Shown: positions 42,082 to 49,472 of the stretch, piece by piece
How the letters are laid out: each line of letters opens with the position of its first letter
How positions within the stretch are numbered: the first letter of the stretch is position 1
Source of the DNA: Bog-1198 sp963727045
GTDB taxonomy: Bacteria > Pseudomonadota > Gammaproteobacteria > Steroidobacterales > Steroidobacteraceae
Assembly: GCA_963727045.1 (NCBI GenBank)
Contig: CAVSES010000001.1
Coordinates: 1,302,001 to 1,366,000 of the forward strand
Length of the DNA stretch: 64,000 bases
Direction: 5' to 3'
The notes under the pieces: model-generated
Databases searched by the model: none
The model's input: only the letters and a program-made list of their open reading frames with translations
Told to the model about the DNA's origin: nothing
Program-made: the position numbers and the translations under genes

Positions 42082-43046
42082 GTCGCCGCACTCAGCGCGG
42101 CGTGGCGCTCATCATTGCGCTCATTTTGGTGGCGCTCGCCGCCATTCTGGCATCGAAGCTGACATTCGACGGATTTCTGGAGCGCCGCCGTGCCATCGGC
42201 GTGCTGGCCGCGGAACAAGCGCTGCATTTTGGGATGGGCGCCGAGGCGCTGGCCGCCGACGTGCTCGCACAGGACGCGCAGACCAGCGGCAACCAAACCA
42301 CCCTCGCCGCACCTTGGGCACAGCCCACGCAGCCTCTGCCGATCACACCCGAGGAGGACCCTGAAGGAGAACCCATCGGCACGCTGCAGGGCGAATTGGA
42401 GGACATGCAGGGGCGGTTCAACCTGAACAGCCTGGCGAGGGTGTTGACGGACGGCAAGCAGGATCCGCAGCCGCTGGAGCAGTTTCAGCGGCTGCTGGTA
42501 TTGGTGGGGCTGGAACCCAAATGGGCGGGTCTTGCGCGCGATTGGGTCGATGCGGACGACATCCCCGGGAGCCCCGACGGCGCCGAGGATCAGATCTACA
42601 CCTCGCAAACCCCTCCCTTTCGTACCGGCAACTGGCCCATGATGTCGCCCAGCGAATTGATGAATCTTCCCGGTTTCGGCGCGGACCGCTATCGCAAGAT
42701 CGCCCCCTACGTGACCGCCCTGCCGGACGCAACGTTGCCGATCAACATCTGCACGGCGTCCTCACCGGTGCTCGAGAGCCTTTCGGAGAATCTGAATGGC
42801 GAGTACAGCCCGCAGGTCCTGGCCAACGGCCGCAAGACGGGCTGCTTTCCGGACATGTACGCGTTCCAGAACGTCGTCGGCCCTAAACTGATCGCGCAGA
42901 TCGCAAACCGCTACGATCAGAAAAGCCAGTATTTCCGCCTGACGACGCGGGTCACGCTTGGCACTACGGAGTTCACCTTGTACAGTCTTTTAGTCAGGAA
43001 CGGCAATAAAGTGACCCCCCTGCTGCGTTCCTTCGGAGCCCCGTAA
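42078..43046 (+). CDS. gspK: Type II secretion pseudopilin tip protein GspK
   Basis: A 322-residue pseudopilin. It has the degenerate prepilin site QRG/VALIIALILVALAAILASKL, lacking the Glu at mature position 5, which is normal for GspK. The body shows DMQGRFNLNSLA, WVDADDIPGSPDGAEDQIYTS, NWPMMSPSELMNLPGF and PYVTALPDATLPINICTASSPVL, all family features. It overlaps gspJ by 4 bases and is followed after 2 bases by gspL. Confidence 0.96.
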   Translation: MSRRTQRGVALIIALILVALAAILASKLTFDGFLERRRAIGVLAAEQALHFGMGAEALAADVLAQDAQTSGNQTTLAAPWAQPTQPLPITPEEDPEGEPIGTLQGELEDMQGRFNLNSLARVLTDGKQDPQPLEQFQRLLVLVGLEPKWAGLARDWVDADDIPGSPDGAEDQIYTSQTPPFRTGNWPMMSPSELMNLPGFGADRYRKIAPYVTALPDATLPINICTASSPVLESLSENLNGEYSPQVLANGRKTGCFPDMYAFQNVVGPKLIAQIANRYDQKSQYFRLTTRVTLGTTEFTLYSLLVRNGNKVTPLLRSFGAP

Positions 43047-43048
43047 AT

Positions 43049-44317
43049 ATGCCGCAAACATTACTGCTCCGCCTGCCGCCGCCCGGCCAAGAAGACACTG
43101 AATGGCTGGTGATGGACGAATCGGCCGAATCGGCCACGACCCGGCAGCGTGGTTCTCTCACGCTGGCCGCGGCGGTGTCGCGCAACGGCAAAGTCGTCGC
43201 GCTCGCACCCGCGACGCAGATCTTGCTGGCGGAGCCGGAGTTGCCCCCCGGCAGCGGCGTGAAGATCGCCCGCGCGGTGCCGTTTGCCCTGGAAGAGCAG
43301 CTGACCGAAGACATCGATCAAATGAGCTTTGCCGTCGGACGGCGCCGCTCCGGCGGCGGCACACCCGTTGCCGCGGTGTCGCGCGCCGTCCTTCAGGGTT
43401 GGTTGTCGGATTTGATCGCCGCCGGGCTCGAACCGTTGGCCGTGTATCCGGACATCCTGCTCATGCCGGAAAATCCCGGCCAGACAGTGCTGTGGCTCGA
43501 GAAGGGACGGCTTGCGGTGCGCCGCCCCGGCGCCCTGCCCTTTGCGGTGGAGCTCTCCCCCGTGACCGAAGCGTTGGTGGTTGCCGGCGTGATCGCCGAT
43601 CCGCTCGATACGGCGGGGGAACCCAAGGTGCCGGAAAGCGCGATCCTGTACATCACGCGCGAGGATTGGGTGCGCTCCCAAAAGGAGTTCGAGCAACTGG
43701 CCGGGAAGTTCGACTCGCTCAAGATCCAGCTTCTTCCCGACGGGCCGTTGCCGTGGCTGGCACGCGGGCTTGCGGGCACCGATGCGATCAACCTGCTGCA
43801 AGGAGAGTTCGCGCGCACGACCGACCTGGGCGCGCGCCTGCGCCAATGGCGCATGGCGGCGCTGCTCGCGGTGGCGCTTCTCGTCATTCATGTCGCCGCG
43901 CAGGCGCTGCAAATTCGCCAGGCCAAGCACGAAACGGCCGCGCTCGACGAACAAATCGCGAACGTGTTCTCTCAAGCCATGCCCGCCGAAGCGATGCAGG
44001 ATCCGCGGCGCCAGATGCAATCGCGGCTCGATCGCATACGCAAAGCGGGGGCGGGCCCGGAACACTTTCTGCGCACGTTGAAGGTCCTGAGCGGCGCCAT
44101 GTCCGCGGCTCCGAAGACCGACATCGACGCGCTGAGCTATCGCGAGGATTCCGTCGACATGAAGGTGCGCGCGCCGAGCCTGGCAGCGCTGTCGCAGCTG
44201 TCGCAATTCATCGTGAAGCAAGGCATGGCCGCGGAAATTCAATCTTCCACGCCGGTCGCCGGCGGCGTCGAGGCACACATCCAATTGCGCGGACAAACCG
44301 CACGGGCACAACGATGA
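43049..44317 (+). CDS. gspL: Type II secretion platform protein GspL
   Basis: A 422-residue bitopic protein. The large N-terminal cytoplasmic part (about 1-250) has the actin-like fold that binds the GspE ATPase, with NLLQGEFARTTDLGARLRQWR just before a single membrane span (about 269-287). A periplasmic ferredoxin-like domain follows (FLRTLKVLSGAMSAAPKTDIDALSYREDSVDMKVRAPSLA). Its end overlaps the gspM start by 4 bases. Confidence 0.95.
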   Translation: MPQTLLLRLPPPGQEDTEWLVMDESAESATTRQRGSLTLAAAVSRNGKVVALAPATQILLAEPELPPGSGVKIARAVPFALEEQLTEDIDQMSFAVGRRRSGGGTPVAAVSRAVLQGWLSDLIAAGLEPLAVYPDILLMPENPGQTVLWLEKGRLAVRRPGALPFAVELSPVTEALVVAGVIADPLDTAGEPKVPESAILYITREDWVRSQKEFEQLAGKFDSLKIQLLPDGPLPWLARGLAGTDAINLLQGEFARTTDLGARLRQWRMAALLAVALLVIHVAAQALQIRQAKHETAALDEQIANVFSQAMPAEAMQDPRRQMQSRLDRIRKAGAGPEHFLRTLKVLSGAMSAAPKTDIDALSYREDSVDMKVRAPSLAALSQLSQFIVKQGMAAEIQSSTPVAGGVEAHIQLRGQTARAQR

Positions 44318-44799
44318 ACAAACTGCGAGCCTGGTATGCCGGATTGCAATCCCGCGAGCAGCGTGCCGTGACCATTGGCGGCGTCACGGTCGCGGTTCTC
44401 ATAGTGGTATTGGGCGTGCTGATGCCGCTGCAATCGGCGCTATCGAGCGCCACCCACCGCAATCAATCCAAACGCGAGGACCTTAAGTGGATGGAGGTGA
44501 ACGCGCCGGAAATACGGGCATACGGCGGACAGCTCCCCGCGGACACGGGGGAAGCGCCGGTTGTGCTGGTGGACCGGGTCGGCCGCGAGGCGGGACTCGC
44601 CAGCGCGTTGCGCGGCACTCAACCGAACGGCACCGGTGTTCGCGTGCAGCTCGAAGCGGCGGCGTTCGACATGATGGTCGTGTGGCTCGCCACGCTCGAT
44701 GAACGCTACGGACTTGCAATCGAGTCGATCACGGTGGATCGCACCGCCCAACCGGGAGCGGTGAATGCCAGCATCACGTTCACCCAGCCGCGGCGCTAG
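44314..44799 (+). CDS. gspM: Type II secretion platform protein GspM
   Basis: A 161-residue protein with a short cytoplasmic start (WYAGLQSREQRAVTIGG), one membrane span (about 23-43) and a periplasmic domain. This is the GspM plan, which pairs with GspL. Its last codons (FTQPRR) lie in the first copy of a 21-bp tandem repeat (44780-44884) that continues into gspN. It overlaps gspL by 4 bases and gspN by 35 bases. Confidence 0.93.
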   Translation: MNKLRAWYAGLQSREQRAVTIGGVTVAVLIVVLGVLMPLQSALSSATHRNQSKREDLKWMEVNAPEIRAYGGQLPADTGEAPVVLVDRVGREAGLASALRGTQPNGTGVRVQLEAAAFDMMVVWLATLDERYGLAIESITVDRTAQPGAVNASITFTQPRR

Positions 44800-45655
44800 C
44801 TCACCCCGCCGCAGCGCCGGCTCACCCAACCGCGGCGCTGGTTCACCCGGCCGCGACGCTCGTTCGCCCAGCCGCGGCGCCGAACCGCCCCCGCGTTCGC
44901 GCACTGTTTGGCCGCTCATCCTGATCGGCCTCGGGGCGGTGCTTGCCGTCGTCCTGACTTCACTGCCGGCATCGCTCCTCAAGCATGGCTTGCCGCCCTT
45001 GGTGCACGCGGAGGATTTTTCCGGCAGCCTTTGGCATGGTTCCGCCGGCAGAATCACCTTGAATTCGCACGACGCCGGCGCGCTCGAGTGGCGGCTGCAT
45101 CCCGCGGCTTTGCTCGGAATGACCGTGGCGGCGGATCTTCATTGGGTCAAGGTGGGGTTCGTGATCGATGCCGCCGTCAGGCTCAGCCGCCAAGGCCTCG
45201 ACCTGCACGCAGTGAAAGGCGGGGGTCCCATACAGGACTTGCAGGATCTCGGCGTCGCCGCGGGGTGGCGCGGCACCGCGGTCGTCAATTTCAGTGAACT
45301 CAAAGGCAACTTGATGAAACCGAGGGCCGCCGTCGGGAATGTCCAAGTTTCCAATCTGAGCTCCGCTCAGATCGCGGGCGGAGCGGACTTGGGAGGCTAC
45401 GTTCTCAACCTGGATGACAAGGCCGTCGACGCCGACGGCAATGTGACCGCGCACATCGTGGACGCCGGCGGCCCATTGGAGCTGCAGACGCTCGTTCATT
45501 TCTCGCCGACGGAGCGCACCGGCATGCTGTCGGGCGCCGTGCGCGAACGTCCGGAGGCCTCGGCGGCCCTGCGCAGTCAAATCGACAGTCTGGCGCAGCT
45601 GCGCGGACGAGACCCGCAGGGACGCATTCCCTTGGACCTCGAGTTTCGCTTCTAG
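44765..45655 (+). CDS. gspN: Type II secretion protein GspN with repeat-encoded N-terminus
   Basis: A 296-residue protein. The first 45 residues are five 7-residue repeats of the form S-P-x-R-x-A-x, rich in Arg and Ser, encoded by a 21-bp tandem repeat. A membrane span follows (about 49-68), then the periplasmic GspN domain (HAEDFSGSLWHGSAGRITLN, ALEWRLHPAALLGMTVAADLHW, RGTAVVNFSELKG). GspN is an optional type II secretion component. The ATG at 44765 overlaps gspM by 35 bases; no later ATG, GTG or TTG precedes the span in frame, so the repeat is probably translated. Its stop shares CTAG with the convergent VOC gene. Confidence 0.88.
   Translation: MPASRSPSRGASSPRRSAGSPNRGAGSPGRDARSPSRGAEPPPRSRTVWPLILIGLGAVLAVVLTSLPASLLKHGLPPLVHAEDFSGSLWHGSAGRITLNSHDAGALEWRLHPAALLGMTVAADLHWVKVGFVIDAAVRLSRQGLDLHAVKGGGPIQDLQDLGVAAGWRGTAVVNFSELKGNLMKPRAAVGNVQVSNLSSAQIAGGADLGGYVLNLDDKAVDADGNVTAHIVDAGGPLELQTLVHFSPTERTGMLSGAVRERPEASAALRSQIDSLAQLRGRDPQGRIPLDLEFRF
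44780..44884 (+). repeat. Five-copy 21-bp tandem repeat across the gspM/gspN junction
   Basis: Five consecutive 21-base units start at 44780, 44801, 44822, 44843 and 44864. Each begins TCACCC or TCGCCC and contains a CCGCGGCGC-like core, with scattered substitutions. The first unit encodes the end of GspM, including its stop; all units are read in another frame as 7-residue repeats of GspN. The units most likely arose by duplication of the gspM 3' end. Confidence 0.85.
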
Positions 45656-46020
45656 CCGTAGCAGAAGAAATTGAGTTTGTTGCCGTCCAAGTCGCGAAAA
45701 TAGCCCGCGTAGAATCCTTCGCCCCGCGGACCCGGGGCACCCTCATCCTTCCCCCCGAGTTGCAAGGCCTTGCGATGCAGGGCGTCGACCTGCGCCGCGT
45801 TGGCGGCCTCGAGAGCCACCATGACGCCGTTGCCGACCGTGGCCGGCTTCTTGTCGAAGGGCTTGGTCACCCCGAGCCCCGGCGCGTCCGGGCGCACCGA
45901 CCAGGCGATGAACTGATCGTTTTCCATCATGCGCTTGGCGCCCACCTCGCCGAGCAGGGCGTCGTAGAACCTGGCAGCGCGAGGCAAATCATTCGTTCCT
46001 ATCGTCACGTAACCGATCAT
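45652..46020 (-). CDS. VOC family (glyoxalase-like) protein
   Basis: A 122-residue vicinal-oxygen-chelate fold protein, with paired beta-alpha-beta-beta-beta modules (MIGYVTIGTNDLPRAARFYDALLGEVGAKRM and FYAGYFRDLDGNKLNFFCYG). The family includes glyoxalase I, dioxygenases and resistance proteins; the specific role is unknown. The ATG at 46020 is supported by GGGGAG 7 bases upstream. It has a strong promoter (TTGACT, 17 bases, TATAAC) overlapping an 18-bp palindrome, suggesting tight control. It is convergent with gspN and shares CTAG with it. Confidence 0.88.
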   Translation of the reverse strand: MIGYVTIGTNDLPRAARFYDALLGEVGAKRMMENDQFIAWSVRPDAPGLGVTKPFDKKPATVGNGVMVALEAANAAQVDALHRKALQLGGKDEGAPGPRGEGFYAGYFRDLDGNKLNFFCYG

Positions 46021-46049
46021 GGCGAACTCCCCTCGTTCATTGTTAAGGT

Positions 46050-46082
46050 ACTGGTTATATATCCAGTTTTCGGGCAAGTCAA
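46050..46082 (-). promoter_or_regulatory. Strong promoter with overlapping palindrome upstream of the VOC gene
   Basis: On the minus strand the -35 is TTGACT (46082-46077) and the -10 is TATAAC (46059-46054), with a 17-base spacer; each matches consensus at five of six positions. The palindrome ACTGGTTATATATCCAGT (46050-46067; 16 of 18 positions symmetric) covers the -10, a usual place for a repressor site. It lies between the end of the AddA-like gene and the VOC start. Confidence 0.6.
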
Positions 46083-46106
46083 CGGCTCGGGACCGCTGGG
46101 TGGCGC

Positions 46107-49100
46107 CTAGGCCGCCCATTCTCGCCAAGCCCTCATCAGGGGAAAATACAAACCGAGGCGCACCGGCTCGGGACCGAGCCCTTTGGCCAGCTCAGCGTAG
46201 CGTTGCAGCTGCGATCGGTACCGCTCGACCTCCCGGTCGAGGAATTCTTCGCGGCCGCCGCCGATGTGTTGACTCGTCTTGTAATCGATGATCCAGCGCA
46301 CCCCCTCCTCATCGATGAAGCTTCGATCGATGACCACCCGCGCCACTTCGCCGTGCCAGCGGCCCGACAGCGCGTGCTCCCGCAGATTTGCGCGCGTCTG
46401 GCGCAGGATCCAGCGGCCGCGAGGATCGCGGTGCACGGCGACGAGGGCATCGACGACCCGCGCCGCCGCCGCCGGCAGACGCTCGGCCGGAACGCCGTTC
46501 AAGGCCAACCAGCGGCGAAAATGCGGCTCGCGCGCGCGCGCATTGCGCTCATCGCTTTTCGCGATGTCGATTGCATGCAGCTCGGCGTGCACCAGAGTGC
46601 CGACCCGCCGGGCTGTTTCGCCGGCCCAGTCGAATACCGGCGTCTCTTCACGCAGGATCGGCACCGCCGGCGCCGACTCAGAATCCTGAACCCCTGCGTC
46701 GAGCATCGGCATCCAGTCTGCCGGGACACGACACAAGGGACCGCCGCGCGGCGCGCCCTCCTCCTTCCGTGCGGCCGTCCCCGACACCGCGGCGGCGAAC
46801 TGCGTGCCCACGACGGGCCAGAGCACCGCAAGCAGACTGCCTGCGCGCGGCGACCAAACCGCACGCGCCGGACGCTCCTCCACCGATTCGTCGCTATCGT
46901 CCCCACCGATCGTTGCCGTCAACCGCAGCTGCCATTTGGCGCGCGTGCACGCCACGTACAATAGCCGTTCGGCCTCGAGGCCGGCCGCATCGCGGACCTG
47001 ACGGCGCAAGAAATCGAACAGCCGATCGCGGTCGGCACCCACGCCCGGACGAGCCGCCATCACCATGCCGTCCCGGCCGGTGCGGGCAAACTGGTGCGAG
47101 AACAACAGTTGATCGCGGGCGGGCGGAATGACGCGATCGAGCGCCGGCAGGACGACCATGTCGAACTCCAACCCTTTTGCCTTGTGGATGGTCATGATTT
47201 CCACTGCGCTCGCCGCACCATGATCGGCATACAGATCCGCGAAGCTGTCGGGCAATTCGGCGGCATCCGGCAATCCGCGCTCTTCCAGCTGCCGCAAGCG
47301 CGCGAATGCCGCATCCGCGAGGTCCAAGTCCTGCGCCGAGGAGGCACAGCTCGCCCCGCCGAGCGCAAGCCAGGTCCGCTCCACCCAACGCGCGAGCGAG
47401 GTGTCGTTGCGCACTCGAAATGAGGCCTCCAGCGTCGCGCGCAATCGCCTGCAACGCGCCCGTCCATCCGGGGTCAACCGCTCGAGGCAGGCATCCTCTG
47501 TCAAGGCTTCCCAAATCAGCGGCGCGCCCCCGGAGACTTGCAGCAGATCGGCCAACGTCAGGCCCACCCACGGCGCGCGCAACACCGCCAGCCAAGCGGT
47601 GCGGTCGCCAAGATGCAGCAGCGCGCAAACGAGCATGATGACGTCGCGCACGATGGCGCGATCCTGCAGCGGCTCGATGTCGACGGCCCGAAAACCGATG
47701 CCCCGCGCGCGCAAACCGGCGGCGACTTCGCGCGCGTGCGACCTCGCACGCACCAGCACGGCGACCCGCCACTCAGGGTGCTGCTCGATCTGCGCCGCGA
47801 CCATCTCGGCGATGGCTGCCGACTCCCCGGCGCTCGAGGCAAAGCCGTGCAATTCAACACCCGCCCCCGCCGTGGATTCGTGCGCCGCCGCCAGCGCGGC
47901 GACGCTCGGACGAAACGCAATCGCGCCGCGATCCCGATCGTCGGCCCGCGGCAGTACGCGCGAAAAGCAGGCGTTGATCCAATCCACCACCGGCGCCGCA
48001 GAGCGAAAATTGTCGCGCAGGCGCTGCACATCGAAGCGCAGTTCGCCGATTCCCTCCTCGGCAAGCTCGAGGAATGCGCGTACTTCCGCCTGACGAAAGC
48101 CGTAGATGGACTGCATGGGATCGCCGACGCAGAACACGCTGCGTCCGTCCCCCGCGGCCCAACCGGCGGTCAGGAACCGAACGAGCTCCAGCTGCGCGCT
48201 CGAGGTGTCCTGGAACTCATCGACCAGGATATGCTGCAATCGATAGTCGAGGCGCAACGCCAGATCGCTGGGCGCGTCGGCCGTCCCCAATGCGCGCAGC
48301 GCACCCAGCGACACCGCGGGAAAGTCCGCCGCGCCCTGCTCGCGAAACACCCGGTCCAGTTCCGCCGCCGCCAGCACCAACACCTGCGCCACATCGCGCA
48401 CCCGGCTCCATTGCTCATCGCTGTAAGCCGGCGCCGGCAGGCCTCGAATCTCCTGAAGGGCTCCCTGCGCACTCGCATCGCGCTCGAGCTCCTGCAAAAG
48501 ATCGCACATGGCCGGTTTGTCCGAACAGCGAGGAGGAAAGCCTTCGCTCTTGGTGAGCCGCTTTCGATACTTGCCGTCCTCGGTGAACAAGAGCCGGGCG
48601 GCGCCCCGCCATCGCGCAAGATCGGCGGTGTCGGCCCGCAAGGAGGAGCCGTCCTCGAGCCATGCGGACAGGTACGGATGCTCCCCACCGACGCGCTGCG
48701 CGGCGCCATGCACCAGACGCGAGAGCGCGGCCGACCTCTCTGCGCCAAGAGCCTCGCCTGCGCGGATCAGCACCCGCAGCACCAACAACTGCAAATCTTC
48801 GTCGAGGTGCCGGCGTACCCGCTTCAACTGTGCATCGTCCAGCGCGCTCGCCGCCTGCAACCGGCCCGCCAGCAGCGGCAACCATCGGTCGCGGCTCGGC
48901 AGCATGTCGGCGATCAAATCCAAGAGGCGGCGCCATCGCTGATCGTCGAGCGCAAGCACGCGGTCGACGGCGAAGCCGAATCGGCCTTCCGCCTCGTGCG
49001 CCAGGACGCGTCGGGCGGCCTCCCGGTAGCAGGGTCCGGCATCGGCGAGCACCTGAGACGCGGACCCAGAGCCCGAGGAAATGGGCAGCTGGCCCGCGAC

Positions 49101-49472
49101 CCATGCATTGAACGCGTCGATGGTCTCGATGCGCAACCTCGAAGGCTGCCGTTCGACATCCTGATGCAGCGCGTCGAGATGCCGGTTCGCGACAACCGCC
49201 AGTTGCCAGGTTTCGCGGTTCATGCTCTGCGGGCAGCGCTCCAGGCGCGCGGCGCCCAGCGCCTGCAGCACGCGCTCGCGCATCTCCTGCGCGGCGCGGC
49301 GGGTGAACGTGAGCGCCAATATCCGCTCCGGCGCATCGACTTGACTCAACAGCCGCAAATAGCGCTGCGCCAACAGCGTGGTCTTGCCGGAGCCCGCCGG
49401 CGCCTGGACCAGCACCGATGCCTGCGCCTCGATGGCGCGCGTGCGGGCTGCGTTGTCGGACACTTCAGTCAT
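46107..49472 (-). CDS. AddA-like UvrD-family helicase/nuclease
   Basis: A 1121-residue superfamily 1 helicase for double-strand-break processing. The Walker A is QAPAGSGKTTLL (residues 23-34), with LTFTRRAAQEMRERV after it. Later motifs are DEFQDTSSAQLELVRFL (Walker B), GDPMQSIYGFRQAEVRAFLEL, RLRDNFRSAAPVVDWIN and TIHKAKGLEFDMVVLPAL. The C-terminal PD-(D/E)XK nuclease domain carries WIIDYKTSQH. This layout matches AddA/RecB relatives. Its start overlaps the AddB-like gene by 8 bases, so the two form a pair. No recBCD genes are in the window. Confidence 0.93.
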   Translation of the reverse strand: MTEVSDNAARTRAIEAQASVLVQAPAGSGKTTLLAQRYLRLLSQVDAPERILALTFTRRAAQEMRERVLQALGAARLERCPQSMNRETWQLAVVANRHLDALHQDVERQPSRLRIETIDAFNAWVAGQLPISSGSGSASQVLADAGPCYREAARRVLAHEAEGRFGFAVDRVLALDDQRWRRLLDLIADMLPSRDRWLPLLAGRLQAASALDDAQLKRVRRHLDEDLQLLVLRVLIRAGEALGAERSAALSRLVHGAAQRVGGEHPYLSAWLEDGSSLRADTADLARWRGAARLLFTEDGKYRKRLTKSEGFPPRCSDKPAMCDLLQELERDASAQGALQEIRGLPAPAYSDEQWSRVRDVAQVLVLAAAELDRVFREQGAADFPAVSLGALRALGTADAPSDLALRLDYRLQHILVDEFQDTSSAQLELVRFLTAGWAAGDGRSVFCVGDPMQSIYGFRQAEVRAFLELAEEGIGELRFDVQRLRDNFRSAAPVVDWINACFSRVLPRADDRDRGAIAFRPSVAALAAAHESTAGAGVELHGFASSAGESAAIAEMVAAQIEQHPEWRVAVLVRARSHAREVAAGLRARGIGFRAVDIEPLQDRAIVRDVIMLVCALLHLGDRTAWLAVLRAPWVGLTLADLLQVSGGAPLIWEALTEDACLERLTPDGRARCRRLRATLEASFRVRNDTSLARWVERTWLALGGASCASSAQDLDLADAAFARLRQLEERGLPDAAELPDSFADLYADHGAASAVEIMTIHKAKGLEFDMVVLPALDRVIPPARDQLLFSHQFARTGRDGMVMAARPGVGADRDRLFDFLRRQVRDAAGLEAERLLYVACTRAKWQLRLTATIGGDDSDESVEERPARAVWSPRAGSLLAVLWPVVGTQFAAAVSGTAARKEEGAPRGGPLCRVPADWMPMLDAGVQDSESAPAVPILREETPVFDWAGETARRVGTLVHAELHAIDIAKSDERNARAREPHFRRWLALNGVPAERLPAAAARVVDALVAVHRDPRGRWILRQTRANLREHALSGRWHGEVARVVIDRSFIDEEGVRWIIDYKTSQHIGGGREEFLDREVERYRSQLQRYAELAKGLGPEPVRLGLYFPLMRAWREWAA

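Noticed and set aside
44780..44884. 21-bp tandem repeat considered as a CRISPR array or iteron origin
   Set aside because: Units are contiguous without spacers, lie inside coding sequence, and no cas or replication gene is near.
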